Below are positions 27,013 through 35,747 of a DNA stretch of 64,000 bases, one piece after another (position 1 is the first letter of the stretch; every line of letters starts with the position of its first letter). Source of the stretch: Gammaproteobacteria bacterium. Its GTDB lineage: Bacteria; Pseudomonadota; Gammaproteobacteria; Arenicellales; Poriferihabitantaceae. The stretch spans positions 62,001 to 126,000 of the forward strand of contig JAHEGU010000003.1 in NCBI GenBank assembly GCA_024644945.1, given 5' to 3'. The translations under genes were made by a program, and so were the position numbers. Below the pieces are notes generated by a model. It searched no databases. It had not been told where the DNA came from and saw only the letters and a list, made by a program, of their open reading frames with translations.

Positions 27013-27801
27013 TTTAATAATGCCGGCAAATTTCAGCGTCAATACAAAAAAGCCAGTATGATCTCCACATCGGGTGACATACGTTTTTAATCTGGCAGGC
27101 ACTAACGGCGCGTCTGTCTAGACGTGACGGCCGACTCCGCAGCAAATTTACTGCACTCAATACACGGAACAATTTCACTTCCACCTCCACCTTACAAATA
27201 TTTTTATATTACCAGTTCATTAGAAACCATCTAGATAATAGAACGTTTCTATCTTGTTGCCTGGTGAGGTGGTCGCAGCACTTTATTTTATTCGAATTAT
27301 TAACTTTACGACGGGTAGCACTGTAGTCTTTATTCTTGGTCAATACAATCTAAAGACTGTTTCAAGATGTAACTCAAGTTGTTTTCACCGCATCAAATGT
27401 CCAAGGAAGAGTATCCCCCCTCGACTTCGTTTTTGCTGACTATCCCGTATTCCTCTTCGTCAGCCTTCTTCCTGACCGGAGCTATTTAGGTCTTACATAG
27501 GGGAATTGGCGTTCCCGCTGGTGCATGGGTCGCACAGTCCAATTCGCCTTTGCACGCCAATCAAAAAATCTGGCATCTAACGAGAGATCAAGGGGGAATC
27601 TGAGTACCGGGTATAAAAAAATTTTTGGCTTCTTGCTAGAGAAAAAATTGGCGCAAATATCGGAAAATATCCTCTAAAATAGAATAAAAAACTCATATAT
27701 ATTTAAAATAAGAATAATATTTATATATAACCTATTTGATAGATTATATTACTTTCTATATCATCCGCGTCTGTTCAGCTCAGCACAATCATCAATTGCC
27801 C
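27013..27801. other. Long intergenic region with AT-rich tract
   Basis: About 790 bases without a convincing gene. A short nested hairpin is possible at 27494-27545 (GAATTGG pairs CCAATTC, with GTGC/GCAC inside). From about 27600 to 27770 the sequence becomes very AT-rich with runs of A, T and TATA steps just before the rhodanese gene. The reading frames here are short and show no family signal. It may be the site of a lost gene or a curved-DNA promoter region. Confidence 0.5.
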
Positions 27802-28710
27802 ATGCCACATACCATCAATATCTCTGCTATCGACACCTGTAATGATAGTCTCGCGTTGGCTGAGGACTTGCCCGATTCAGGAGAATATCAGCCATTATCA
27901 GCTTCTGAATCCTATGTGATTACGGGTGATGAACTAAATAGGATGGTTGGCGACCCGACCGTGCTAGTAGTCGATCTTAGACCGGTGGAACATGGGGTGG
28001 ACGGATACATTCCAGGTTCGATCCATCTTGACTATAACCGCCTGGTGCGACGCCTGGATTATTCCGAGGGATTGCTCCCAGAGGTCGGGGACATCAGGAA
28101 ACTATTCTCAGAACTTGGATTAAAACCCTGGCACTTTGTTGTCGCCTACGATGACGAAACCGGAGTTGAGGCGGCTAGACTATTGTGGACACTGGAAGTG
28201 GCTGGACACAAGAACTATGCACTGCTAGATGGAGGATTTGCTGCCTGGCTAAACCTGAATCTGCCTGTCAGTGCGGTGACAATTGAGCCTGTCTATTCGG
28301 ATTATGCCGAATTTCTGCCTGGACCGGCGGTGGTGAACAAGGATTATGTCTTGCGCACAATTGCTCGAATAGATTCCTGCATTGTCGACACCCGATCTCT
28401 TGAAGAGTATTCGGGAGAGGATTTACGTGCTCAACGAGGAGGGCATCTGCCTGGTGCGATCCACTTTGAATGGACTGAGGCTGTTGATCTATTTGGAACC
28501 GGTAAACTGCACGATCGCGCGGTGTTAAAAACTAAATTAACGGCGCTAGGTATAACCCCTGACAAGGAAATTATCCTCTATTGTCAGTCGAACAGGCGAT
28601 GCGCACATACCTTTCTGGTATTGAAATGGTTGGGGTATGAAAACGTGAAAACCTATCATGGTTCATGGTCGGAGTGGGGAAACGATCCGCATACCCCTGT
28701 TGTGCATTGA
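27802..28710 (+). CDS. Two-domain rhodanese (thiosulfate/3-mercaptopyruvate sulfurtransferase)
   Basis: 302 residues from ATG 27802; an upstream ATG at 27736 adds 22 residues from AT-rich DNA. Neither start has a good ribosome site. The inactive N-terminal rhodanese domain includes VVDLRPVEHGVDGYIPGSIHLDY; the active C-terminal domain holds DTRSLEEY and the catalytic loop CQSNRR, with an Arg-rich loop as in thiosulfate sulfurtransferases rather than the CGSGVT of mercaptopyruvate enzymes. It transfers sulfane sulfur to an acceptor such as cyanide or a thiol. Stand-alone gene. Confidence 0.88.
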   Translation: MPHTINISAIDTCNDSLALAEDLPDSGEYQPLSASESYVITGDELNRMVGDPTVLVVDLRPVEHGVDGYIPGSIHLDYNRLVRRLDYSEGLLPEVGDIRKLFSELGLKPWHFVVAYDDETGVEAARLLWTLEVAGHKNYALLDGGFAAWLNLNLPVSAVTIEPVYSDYAEFLPGPAVVNKDYVLRTIARIDSCIVDTRSLEEYSGEDLRAQRGGHLPGAIHFEWTEAVDLFGTGKLHDRAVLKTKLTALGITPDKEIILYCQSNRRCAHTFLVLKWLGYENVKTYHGSWSEWGNDPHTPVVH

Positions 28711-28800
28711 TTGAAGCCTCTTTTCCATCCCTGCGTCTAATGCGGTGATCCTGCACCGGGAAACTCCCATTTCAGTAGAAAGAAAATTGTTGTGGTAGTG

Positions 28801-28818
28801 TAAACTTTGCAAAGTTTA
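28801..28818. promoter_or_regulatory. 18-bp perfect palindrome, operator candidate
   Basis: TAAACTTTG-CAAAGTTTA is a perfect inverted repeat without spacer, 34 bases before the ATG of the beta-keto acid cleavage gene. Its size and place fit a dimeric repressor or activator site. The regulator is not obvious in the window. Confidence 0.6.
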
Positions 28819-28852
28819 AACTCATCTCTCACCAGGGGATTTTTGCGACGCT

Positions 28853-29728
28853 ATGGATAATAAAGTGATCTTGACCTGCGCGGTCACCGGTGGGCACAAC
28901 AACTTCCAGAAACATCCCGACTATCCAATTACTCCGGAGCAAATTGCCTCCAACTGCATTGAAGCGGGCAAAGCGGGTGCAGCCATAGCGCATATTCATG
29001 TCAGGGATCCGAAGACTGGAATGCGATCAGGTGATCCAAAATTATTCCGAGAGGTGGTTCATCGAATCAAGGATTCCGGTAGTGAAATTCTGGTAAACCT
29101 GACTACCAGCGAGGGTGCGAGATTCGCGCCGGGATCCCAGGATGCAAAGGTCGGGGGGCCGGGAACTACCCTAATGCAGCCGCTCGAACGCTTGGTACAT
29201 ATTGAAGAGTTGAAGCCTGATATCTGCACACTTGATGTGGGTACTTTTAACTTCGGAGAGACCATATTCGTAAATACACCGGAGCATCTTCGAGTGATGG
29301 CGGCACGTATCCAGGAACTCGGGGTCAAGCCAGAGCTGGAGGTGTTTGAGCCGGGCCATATTATGTTTGCACACCAGCTTATTGGTGCTGGCTTCGTGCA
29401 AGACCCACCAATGTTTCAGGTTTGTCTGGGAATTCCCCATGCGTCTCCTGCTACGCCGGAGATTCTTAGCGTCATGAAAGGTCTGCTGCCGGAGAATGCC
29501 AGATGGAGTGCTTTTGGAATATCCAAGTGGGAATTTGATATCGTTGCTCAGGCAGTGACGCAGGGCGGTAATTGCAGAGTAGGATTGGAGGATAACCTCT
29601 ATCTAAACAAAGGTGAATTTGCCAGCAATGTGCGGCTGATCGAGCGTGCAGTTCGGATTATCCGGGAGCTGGGCAGGGATCCCGCGACTCCCCATGAGGC
29701 GGCGGAAAAGCTGGGATTGAATCGCTGA
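28853..29728 (+). CDS. Beta-keto acid cleavage enzyme (BKACE/DUF849 family)
   Basis: 291 residues. The zinc-binding His47-x-His49 in AHIHVRDP, the VNLTTSEG loop, TLDVGTFNFG and the C-terminal GNCRVGLEDNLYL are the BKACE signature. The enzyme condenses acetyl-CoA with a beta-keto acid and releases acetoacetyl-CoA-type products; members include 3-keto-5-aminohexanoate and dehydrocarnitine cleavage enzymes. The neighbouring betaine transporter would fit dehydrocarnitine cleavage, which yields glycine betaine, but no carnitine dehydrogenase is seen in the window. An 18-bp palindrome sits upstream. Confidence 0.88.
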   Translation: MDNKVILTCAVTGGHNNFQKHPDYPITPEQIASNCIEAGKAGAAIAHIHVRDPKTGMRSGDPKLFREVVHRIKDSGSEILVNLTTSEGARFAPGSQDAKVGGPGTTLMQPLERLVHIEELKPDICTLDVGTFNFGETIFVNTPEHLRVMAARIQELGVKPELEVFEPGHIMFAHQLIGAGFVQDPPMFQVCLGIPHASPATPEILSVMKGLLPENARWSAFGISKWEFDIVAQAVTQGGNCRVGLEDNLYLNKGEFASNVRLIERAVRIIRELGRDPATPHEAAEKLGLNR

Positions 29729-29923
29729 TTTACAGTGGTTCTTGCGGGTAAATCACCCGATACGCTGCTGGATTTATTCTTCCATGCATTGTCGGACTAC
29801 TCATTTATGGCAGACTGATGTGAATTTTTATTCCGACTTGATCAATACAGTCTGGATTTACTTGATGCATCTTTTGGTCTGTTCTTGCTTCTGTGTTAGT
29901 CTGTCGATCCGATTAACTACTGC

Positions 29924-29936
29924 AAGGAGGTGATCC
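29924..29936 (+). promoter_or_regulatory. Perfect extended Shine-Dalgarno sequence
   Basis: AAGGAGGTGATCC is fully complementary to the 3' end of 16S rRNA, ending 2 bases before an ATG; the AGGAGG core is 8 bases from it. It is the strongest ribosome site in the window. Confidence 0.8.
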
Positions 29937-29938
29937 AA

Positions 29939-29995
29939 ATGTCTAGTGTTTTGAACATGGGCGGGTCCGTCCTGGTCAGTGGGTACTCAGCCTAA
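29939..29995 (+). CDS. 18-residue ORF with perfect ribosome site, unknown function
   Basis: The ORF encodes MSSVLNMGGSVLVSGYSA and ends at TAA 29993-29995. It is preceded by a 13-base perfect anti-16S match at ideal spacing and followed by two hairpins, the second a strong terminator. It has no gene downstream on its strand, so it is not a leader peptide for a plus-strand operon; the betaine transporter on the other strand ends 100 bases away. The peptide is small-residue rich with no charged residue. I recognise no family. It could be a small regulatory or modified peptide, or a dual-function RNA. Confidence 0.5.
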   Translation: MSSVLNMGGSVLVSGYSA

Positions 29996-30020
29996 CCGTT
30001 GACTGACTGCTGATCAAAAG

Positions 30021-30070
30021 TGGCTGACCCTTCAGCCAGAACACGGGGCTGCCGCAAGGCAGCCCTTTTT
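30021..30070 (+). terminator. Two hairpins ending in a rho-independent terminator
   Basis: First hairpin: TGGCTGA 30021-30027 with TCAGCCA 30032-30038. Second: GGGCTGCC 30046-30053 with GGCAGCCC 30058-30065 closed by a GCAA tetraloop and followed by TTTTT. It ends a plus-strand transcript containing the 18-codon ORF and possibly the BKACE gene. Confidence 0.88.
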
Positions 30071-30097
30071 AATTGAAAGGGTCAGCAATGTGTTCGC

Positions 30098-32167
30098 TTA
30101 GTCGTTCCCGGAAAATGCCTTCTGCCTTGACGCACTCCACCCCTGGGTAAATCGATCGGCGACCATTGCGATGATCGCCATGCCGATACCAGCGACAATG
30201 CCTATACCGAAATCCCCGTCCCCGAGGCCGATGTATACCTGCTGACCCAGTCCATTGGTGCCAACCAGCGCGGCGATCACAAGCATCGCTATGGCATACA
30301 TGATGGTCTGATTCAGTCCGAGCATGATTATCGGTAACGCCAGCGGCAGTTTAACCTGGGTGAGCAGTTGCCATCGGGTGCACCCCATGCTGGTAGAGGC
30401 TTCCAGAACGTCTGCCGGCAAGTTGCGAAGACCGTGCTCTGTATATCGGATTGCAGGAACAATTGCATAAGCCACGATAGCCAGCAGGGCACTGAACTCG
30501 CCAATTTTAAAGATCATGACAAATGGTATCAGTATCACGAACAGAGGCATTGTCTGCAGTGTATCGTTGATTGGCCGAATAATGCGCGACACTGCTTCAA
30601 TTTCTGAAGCCAGCACGCCGATAAAGCCACCTACCAAAAACGAGATTACCACCGCGATGCCGCATAGATAGACGGACAACATCGCTTGAGGCCAAATGCC
30701 AGTCAACAATAGAAATAACAGTGATAACAGGGTGCCGATCGCGAGCGTTCTTCCGCCTAGTTGAAACGCCATATATGAAGCCATTGTGATCAACATCAGC
30801 CACGATAGTTTGGTCAGACCGAAATAAAACAGTATGGCAAAGAACAGTATTACCAGTGAGAGGCTTTTTCGTTGTCTGAACCAGGCAAGCCCAGCGACGA
30901 CCAGAACGGCAAGACCGTACATCAGCTTAAGCGCAGGCGTGAATTCGAAACCCCACGAATAAGGGCTGATTGTATCCACCAGGCCAACTTTTACCGGCAG
31001 CATAATGTAAAAGAATGCGATAGTTTTGATCGTTCCAATTGCCTCGCTCCAATTGAGGATAAAGTTCTCGAGCCATCGATTCATGCCGTCAGCCGGATAA
31101 ACAACCCAGGCTTCCGGCCATTCTCTCAAAGCCGGAATGAATGATGACAGAATGAATAACGTGACGCTGGATACGATCGCGATGAGTAGATATCGGTGCC
31201 GATGCAGAGGGCCGGTTTCGCTCGACTGCTCCTTACTTTCCTGTCCTGCAAAGCCGTAAGTAATTCGGTCAATGACCATCGCCAGTAGTGCGATAACAAC
31301 CCCGGCAAGAATACTCTCGCCAAATTGTGCTTTGCGAATGCGTGACAAAACTTCCCAGCCGATGTCTGCAGTACCTCCAATGATCGATGCGATAATAACC
31401 ATCGAAACTGCAGCCATTGTGGTCTGATTAACGCCTAGCAGCAGTTGCCGGGCTGCGGTCGGTATACGTACCTGCCAGAACAGTTGGCGTGGCGTGGCGC
31501 CGGACATTAAACCGGATTCAATGATTTCGGCCTGTACACTTTTAAGCCCCAGTATGGTGTTACGAACCATGGGTGGAAACGCAAACAGCAGGCTTGCAAT
31601 TAATCCCACCACTGGGCCAAAGCCAAATAACAACAAAATGGGCAGCAGGTAAGCAAATGCGGGGATCGTTTGCAGCATATCCAATGCCGGCATAATTATG
31701 TTTTCCGCCCGCTTAGAACGAAACCCCCAAACCCCAAACCCAAAACCTGTGACAATGGCAAGAGGAACAGAAATCAGCACCAACGACAGGGAATTCATGC
31801 TTTCGGGCCAGTATCCCACGAATACCATGTACAGCAGTGCCAGGGTTGAGAATAAAGCAAGTTTCCAGCCAGATGCCGCCCAAGAAGCGACTCCGCCGAG
31901 CACCACTATTACTGGCCAGGGTACCCACTGCAGGACCTGCTGAACCACAGATACGGGTATAGCGAGAATGTCAGACAGTCCTCGGAATAACCAACCGGTG
32001 GTTTCAACCAACCAGTTCATCATAGCGTTTAATATGCCAGTGAGCGGGATTACCCATTCAGTGGGGTAGTTCACTAACCAGGGGGTGTAACTCCCGATAA
32101 ACTGGGTGCTCAGTAGCAGTCCTATCAGTATCAACCAGATCCAGAATTTGCCAGGATTACTACTCAT
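30098..32167 (-). CDS. proW: Betaine/proline ABC transporter permease with two fused membrane domains
   Basis: 689 residues, twice the size of E. coli ProW. Two transporter membrane domains follow in tandem: the first with the EAA-like loop ESGLMSGATPRQLFWQVRIPTAARQLLLGVNQTTM (around 230), the second with EASTSMGCTRWQLLTQVKLPLALPIIMLGLNQTIM (around 610). Both carry the conserved SxxLP and LNQTxM patterns of ProW/OpuAB. The two halves likely form the complete channel without homodimerisation. Its ATG overlaps the end of the ATPase gene by 8 bases. Substrates of this class are glycine betaine, choline, proline betaine or carnitine. Confidence 0.9.
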   Translation of the reverse strand: MSSNPGKFWIWLILIGLLLSTQFIGSYTPWLVNYPTEWVIPLTGILNAMMNWLVETTGWLFRGLSDILAIPVSVVQQVLQWVPWPVIVVLGGVASWAASGWKLALFSTLALLYMVFVGYWPESMNSLSLVLISVPLAIVTGFGFGVWGFRSKRAENIIMPALDMLQTIPAFAYLLPILLLFGFGPVVGLIASLLFAFPPMVRNTILGLKSVQAEIIESGLMSGATPRQLFWQVRIPTAARQLLLGVNQTTMAAVSMVIIASIIGGTADIGWEVLSRIRKAQFGESILAGVVIALLAMVIDRITYGFAGQESKEQSSETGPLHRHRYLLIAIVSSVTLFILSSFIPALREWPEAWVVYPADGMNRWLENFILNWSEAIGTIKTIAFFYIMLPVKVGLVDTISPYSWGFEFTPALKLMYGLAVLVVAGLAWFRQRKSLSLVILFFAILFYFGLTKLSWLMLITMASYMAFQLGGRTLAIGTLLSLLFLLLTGIWPQAMLSVYLCGIAVVISFLVGGFIGVLASEIEAVSRIIRPINDTLQTMPLFVILIPFVMIFKIGEFSALLAIVAYAIVPAIRYTEHGLRNLPADVLEASTSMGCTRWQLLTQVKLPLALPIIMLGLNQTIMYAIAMLVIAALVGTNGLGQQVYIGLGDGDFGIGIVAGIGMAIIAMVADRFTQGWSASRQKAFSGND

Positions 32168-33218
32168 CTCGGTGGGTTTCCCTGGCTAACGCCGAAATCA
32201 CGTTCGCTGCCGTGGCTACTCCCAGAGTTTTATTCTGTGCATCCTTCACGATTACCGCTCGGGCTTGGGACAGAACCGGCAGTAAATCCTCGATACATGC
32301 GCCGGACCCAATGCTTGGCAGGTCTGGATCATCGTAAAGACCTTGCTCCGCAGAGACAACTGCACCCGCTGTTAACACTTTGGTAATCGGTACATCGTTG
32401 GTGAATTCAGCGACGTAATCGTTTGCTGGATTTACGATCAGTTCTGCTGGAGTGCCTATTTGTACGATTTCCCCGTCCTTCATAATCATCATACGGTCAG
32501 CAATACGCAGGGCTTCGAGAAAATCATGAGTGATAAATACGATGGATTTATGCAGCTGGTTCTGGATGCCTAGAAATTCGTTCTGCATCTCCCGTCGGAT
32601 CAACGGATCCAGAGCAGAGAACGGCTCGTCTAGAAACCAGAGATCGGGCTCAACCGCTAGAGATCGAGCAATACCTACTCGTTGCTGCTGTCCGCCGGAA
32701 AGCTGTCTGGGGTAACTGCCCTCGCGACCATTCAGCCCTACTAAATCAATGACTCGCTGAGCACGTTCCCGTCTTTTCTCCAGGGTTAATCCCTGTAGTT
32801 TGAGCGGAAATGCAATATTGTCAATAACATTAAGGTGAGGCAGCAGGCCGAAGCTCTGAAACACCATTCCCATTTTATGGCGCCGAATTTCAATCAACTC
32901 CTTCTCGGATTTTTTAAGCAGGTTTTCTCCGTCTAGAAGCACCTCACCCGCAGTTGGTTCGACCAACCTTGATAAACATCTGACGATAGTGGATTTACCT
33001 GATCCGGACAGGCCCATGATAACAAAGATTTCGCCAACCGCGACCTCGAAACTGACGTCTCCACAGGCGACAATATGACTAGACTCTCTGATTTTTTGCG
33101 CATGGGTTACGGGACTTTCAACATTGCCTTGGTTGTTGTTAAAGAACTGCGAGGGATCCTCGCCATAAACTTTCCAGACGTTTCGACAGGTGAGCTTTAT
33201 TTCTTTATTAGATTGCAT
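32160..33218 (-). CDS. proV: Betaine/proline ABC transporter ATP-binding protein
   Basis: 352 residues. The nucleotide-binding domain has Walker A GLSGSGKST, the signature LSGGQQQRVGIARSLA, Walker B LWFLDEPFSALDP and the H-loop ITHDFLEALRIAD. An N-terminal leader of about 50 residues with a predicted ProV-type segment and a C-terminal extension after about 285 follow the ProV/OpuAA pattern, but only part of a CBS-like tail is present. It energises the transporter. proX precedes it with a terminator-like hairpin between, and proW follows with overlapping ends. Confidence 0.92.
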   Translation of the reverse strand: MQSNKEIKLTCRNVWKVYGEDPSQFFNNNQGNVESPVTHAQKIRESSHIVACGDVSFEVAVGEIFVIMGLSGSGKSTIVRCLSRLVEPTAGEVLLDGENLLKKSEKELIEIRRHKMGMVFQSFGLLPHLNVIDNIAFPLKLQGLTLEKRRERAQRVIDLVGLNGREGSYPRQLSGGQQQRVGIARSLAVEPDLWFLDEPFSALDPLIRREMQNEFLGIQNQLHKSIVFITHDFLEALRIADRMMIMKDGEIVQIGTPAELIVNPANDYVAEFTNDVPITKVLTAGAVVSAEQGLYDDPDLPSIGSGACIEDLLPVLSQARAVIVKDAQNKTLGVATAANVISALARETHRDE

Positions 33219-33256
33219 GAACGAGCCTTTGGCTGGAGCTAGCCATGGATAATGAA

Positions 33257-33292
33257 AAACCGGGGTGTATCGCTAATGGTACACCCCGGTTT
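33257..33292 (-). terminator. Intercistronic terminator/attenuator between proX and proV
   Basis: A 13-base perfect stem (33257-33269 with 33280-33292, core CCGGGGTGTA/TACACCCCGG) is followed on the minus strand by TTTTT. It lies 26 bases after the proX stop, so it would end most transcripts after the receptor gene and allow some readthrough into proV. Confidence 0.85.
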
Positions 33293-33318
33293 ATTTCATT
33301 CAGTTGACGCCGATGGGC

Positions 33319-34269
33319 TTACTGAGCGGCTGCGACCCAGGGCTGCCAGAGGGATTCGTTACTGTTGACCCATTCGGTAACCACCTCGTCGAGATCGCGT
33401 TTATTATTGTCGACCTCCAGCATCAGCGTGTTTTGCGTATCGTTATCAATGCTCATTGCTTCAATCAGTTTTAATGCTCCAGGCCATTTGCTGCCAAAAT
33501 CCTTCCATACGACTTTTCCGATACTGGCTTGAGGGAAACCGCAGTCACCGGTCTTACCAGGATCAAAACCATGTTCGGGTTCTGAATCGCAGTTTGGATG
33601 TGCCGCTGGCAGTTCGATCCAGTCCATGTCGAGCTCGGCGTGCAGCCAGTGTGGCGCCCAGAACATCATCAGTGCCGGCTCTTTGGCAGCATACGCGGCC
33701 TTGAGTTCGGCAATCATTGCACCCTCGCTTCCTCCTGCAATGGGTTGCAGAGGCAGCCCGGCGTTTTCAACCAGATCCTTAGAGCGGGTGCCCCAGTCCG
33801 CGGGATACGTGATCAGCCTGCCCTTTGGAAATGTTTCCGGAGCGGCAAATACCTGCGCGCACTCAACCAGCGCGCTCGCGTCAGGCAGACTTGGACACTT
33901 TTCCTTCATATAAGAAGGATACATCCATCCTTCTTTGGGCTGCAGACCCAGCTCGCCAACCTTGACGATTTCGCCGGATTCCACTGCCTTGGGGTAGATG
34001 TCTCCAACATTGTTGTCCCAGACCTCCGGCTGCAGATGCAGATTGCCCTGGGCGATCGCGGCAAACTGAGGAACCGCTCCGGCGGTAACATATTCGATAT
34101 TAAACCCTGCTTTTTGCAGGAGCTGACCTGCGATATGGGCGGAAATGTGTTGGCCCGTCCACTCGTTAATAGCGATTTTAATCGGGTCGGATGAGCCGTT
34201 TGCGGCGAAAACGCTCGAATTGGCCATTGTGCTGACGGCCAATCCGAGGACCAGGTGCTTGAATTTCAT
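33319..34269 (-). CDS. proX: Glycine betaine/proline-type substrate-binding protein
   Basis: 316 residues with a Sec signal peptide (MKFKHLVLGLAVSTMANSSVFA, cleaved near residue 23). The mature part begins DPIKIAINEWTGQHISAHIAG and contains aromatic residues typical of the betaine cage: WTG, VWDNN, PADWGTRSK, MFWAPHW. These belong to the OpuAC/ProX family that binds quaternary ammonium compounds. It is the first gene of proXVW. The upstream region (34270-34432) is shared with a divergent metallo-hydrolase gene. Confidence 0.9.
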   Translation of the reverse strand: MKFKHLVLGLAVSTMANSSVFAANGSSDPIKIAINEWTGQHISAHIAGQLLQKAGFNIEYVTAGAVPQFAAIAQGNLHLQPEVWDNNVGDIYPKAVESGEIVKVGELGLQPKEGWMYPSYMKEKCPSLPDASALVECAQVFAAPETFPKGRLITYPADWGTRSKDLVENAGLPLQPIAGGSEGAMIAELKAAYAAKEPALMMFWAPHWLHAELDMDWIELPAAHPNCDSEPEHGFDPGKTGDCGFPQASIGKVVWKDFGSKWPGALKLIEAMSIDNDTQNTLMLEVDNNKRDLDEVVTEWVNSNESLWQPWVAAAQ

Positions 34270-34432
34270 AGTATTTCTCCAGAGGTGCGGTCGTGAGACC
34301 GAATATTAATTGTATTATGAGGAAATTTATCCTACGAAAACTTTATCACTTCGGTTGCAGCCCAGCAACAAAAACAAGACAGGATGACTGAATTCAGTCG
34401 CTAGAGATACAATTAAGGCAATTTTAAGTGGA

Positions 34433-35209
34433 TTGAATGTATTGAATACACCTGTCGCCAAAGACTGGTACGAAACCATCTCGATAGGAGATGGCATAAC
34501 TCGGGTACGGGAAACCTGGGTTGCTCCGTGGCTCAGATGCAATATCTGGCATGTTCCTGGCCGCACTCATGATTTGCTGATCGATTCTGGGATGGGGTTG
34601 CGACCGTTAAAAAAAGAAATCAGTAAGCTCAGCGGAAAGCCTGTGATCTGCGTTTCAACCCATGCGCATTTTGACCATATAGGGGGTGCCCATGAATTTG
34701 ATTGTCGCCTGGGTCATCACAATGAGGCTGACATTCACGCCTTTCCAAATCAATATAATACAAGTGACTGGGGTCCATTTGTGCGCGCCGAAACATTTTC
34801 CGCATTACCTTATGAAGGATTTCAATATCAGGATTATCAGGTAAAAGCCGCTCCACTGACGGGTTATCTGGATGAGGGTGATACCCTTGACCTAGGGAAC
34901 CGATGCTTTCAAATCATGCATCTGCCAGGTCATTCACCCGGTTCCATTGCGCTCTATGAAAAAAAAAGCAGATGTTTATTTTCCGGCGACGTGGTGTATG
35001 ACGGTGCTTTGTTTGACACCGTATATCATTCCGACAAAACTATTTATCGCGAGAGTCTCAAGCGTCTGAAGGATCTTCCAGTCGACGTGGTGCATGGGGG
35101 CCATTACGAATCTTTTGGACGATCACGAATGATTGAAGTGATCGATCGATATATACAGGGGGATAACAGTATTGACGATCCGGAAAGCTGGGTGTTGCAG
35201 CAGGTTTAA
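34433..35209 (+). CDS. Metallo-beta-lactamase-fold hydrolase
   Basis: 258 residues, read from TTG 34433 as no ATG is in frame nearby. The metal site is complete: THAHFDHIGG (HxHxDH), HLPGHSPG, FSGDVVYDG and a C-terminal VHGGHYESF. These are features of glyoxalase II-like and lactonase-like hydrolases of this superfamily, so it acts on thioesters, esters or lactones. The divergent orientation to proX may mean shared regulation. Its substrate is unknown. Confidence 0.85.
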   Translation: MNVLNTPVAKDWYETISIGDGITRVRETWVAPWLRCNIWHVPGRTHDLLIDSGMGLRPLKKEISKLSGKPVICVSTHAHFDHIGGAHEFDCRLGHHNEADIHAFPNQYNTSDWGPFVRAETFSALPYEGFQYQDYQVKAAPLTGYLDEGDTLDLGNRCFQIMHLPGHSPGSIALYEKKSRCLFSGDVVYDGALFDTVYHSDKTIYRESLKRLKDLPVDVVHGGHYESFGRSRMIEVIDRYIQGDNSIDDPESWVLQQV

Positions 35210-35250
35210 AATTTTAGCGGTGCTCGGATAGACGTGGCGATTGTGCCTGC

Positions 35251-35649
35251 TTAAGACAAGGATGCCTTCATCCGCTCAATTTCAGCTAAACCATCTTCTC
35301 TGGACTGAAACAGGTTCGGATCGAAGTTCTCTGATTGCGCCCGAGCCTCAATAGATTTTTCAAGATCTTTATGAGCGGAATAGCGAACCGAACCCAGAGA
35401 GGATGCGATATTTACGCGCTTACCCCTTTGAGCGAAACGTATCCACGCAAGTTCGTAAATTCGGGTGTTCATGTAATTCACCAGAAAATACCATTTAGGC
35501 TCTCCGGTCTCCGCTATTTTTCTTTCTACTTCATCATAGAACTCGTCTACCATAGCGCTGGTGTCGAAAATCATATCACTGAAATCGACCTCCATAATCT
35601 GGCGGTCATGCAAAAATGCGATTCTATCGCTGAATTTTGTGTCGTTCAT
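35251..35649 (-). CDS. Conserved-looking hypothetical protein
   Basis: 132 residues, soluble, no signal. It starts MNDTKFSDRIAFLHDRQIMEVDFSDM, then predicts alternating helices and strands with KWYFLVNYMNTRIYELAWIRFAQRGKRVNIASSLGSVRY in two pieces and a helical tail. The alternation of helix and strand resembles a STAS or SpoIIAA-like fold, which is a weak impression. I recognise no family. It sits between a palindrome-bearing gap (TCTCGATCGAGA at 35715-35726) and the convergent metallo-hydrolase. Codon use is like its neighbours. Confidence 0.6.
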   Translation of the reverse strand: MNDTKFSDRIAFLHDRQIMEVDFSDMIFDTSAMVDEFYDEVERKIAETGEPKWYFLVNYMNTRIYELAWIRFAQRGKRVNIASSLGSVRYSAHKDLEKSIEARAQSENFDPNLFQSREDGLAEIERMKASLS

Positions 35650-35747
35650 TAGATTGGTTTACTTGAATAGATAAAAAATTTTTGGCGTTAGCTATAAGCT
35701 TGTCTGCCTAACTATCTCGATCGAGAGATGTTCAGTGTGCGAACCTA

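Noticed and set aside
27254-27439. Plus-strand ORF of 61 codons in the long gap
   Set aside because: Composition is not coding-like, no ribosome site and no family match.
29924-29936. Minus-strand 16S rRNA 3' end
   Set aside because: The sequence equals the complement of the 16S 3' end, but no 16S sequence lies next to it; a ribosome site for the 18-codon ORF explains it.
35715-35726. TCTCGATCGAGA palindrome between livF and the hypothetical gene
   Set aside because: A 12-bp palindrome at a gene boundary; too short and too isolated to call an operator.
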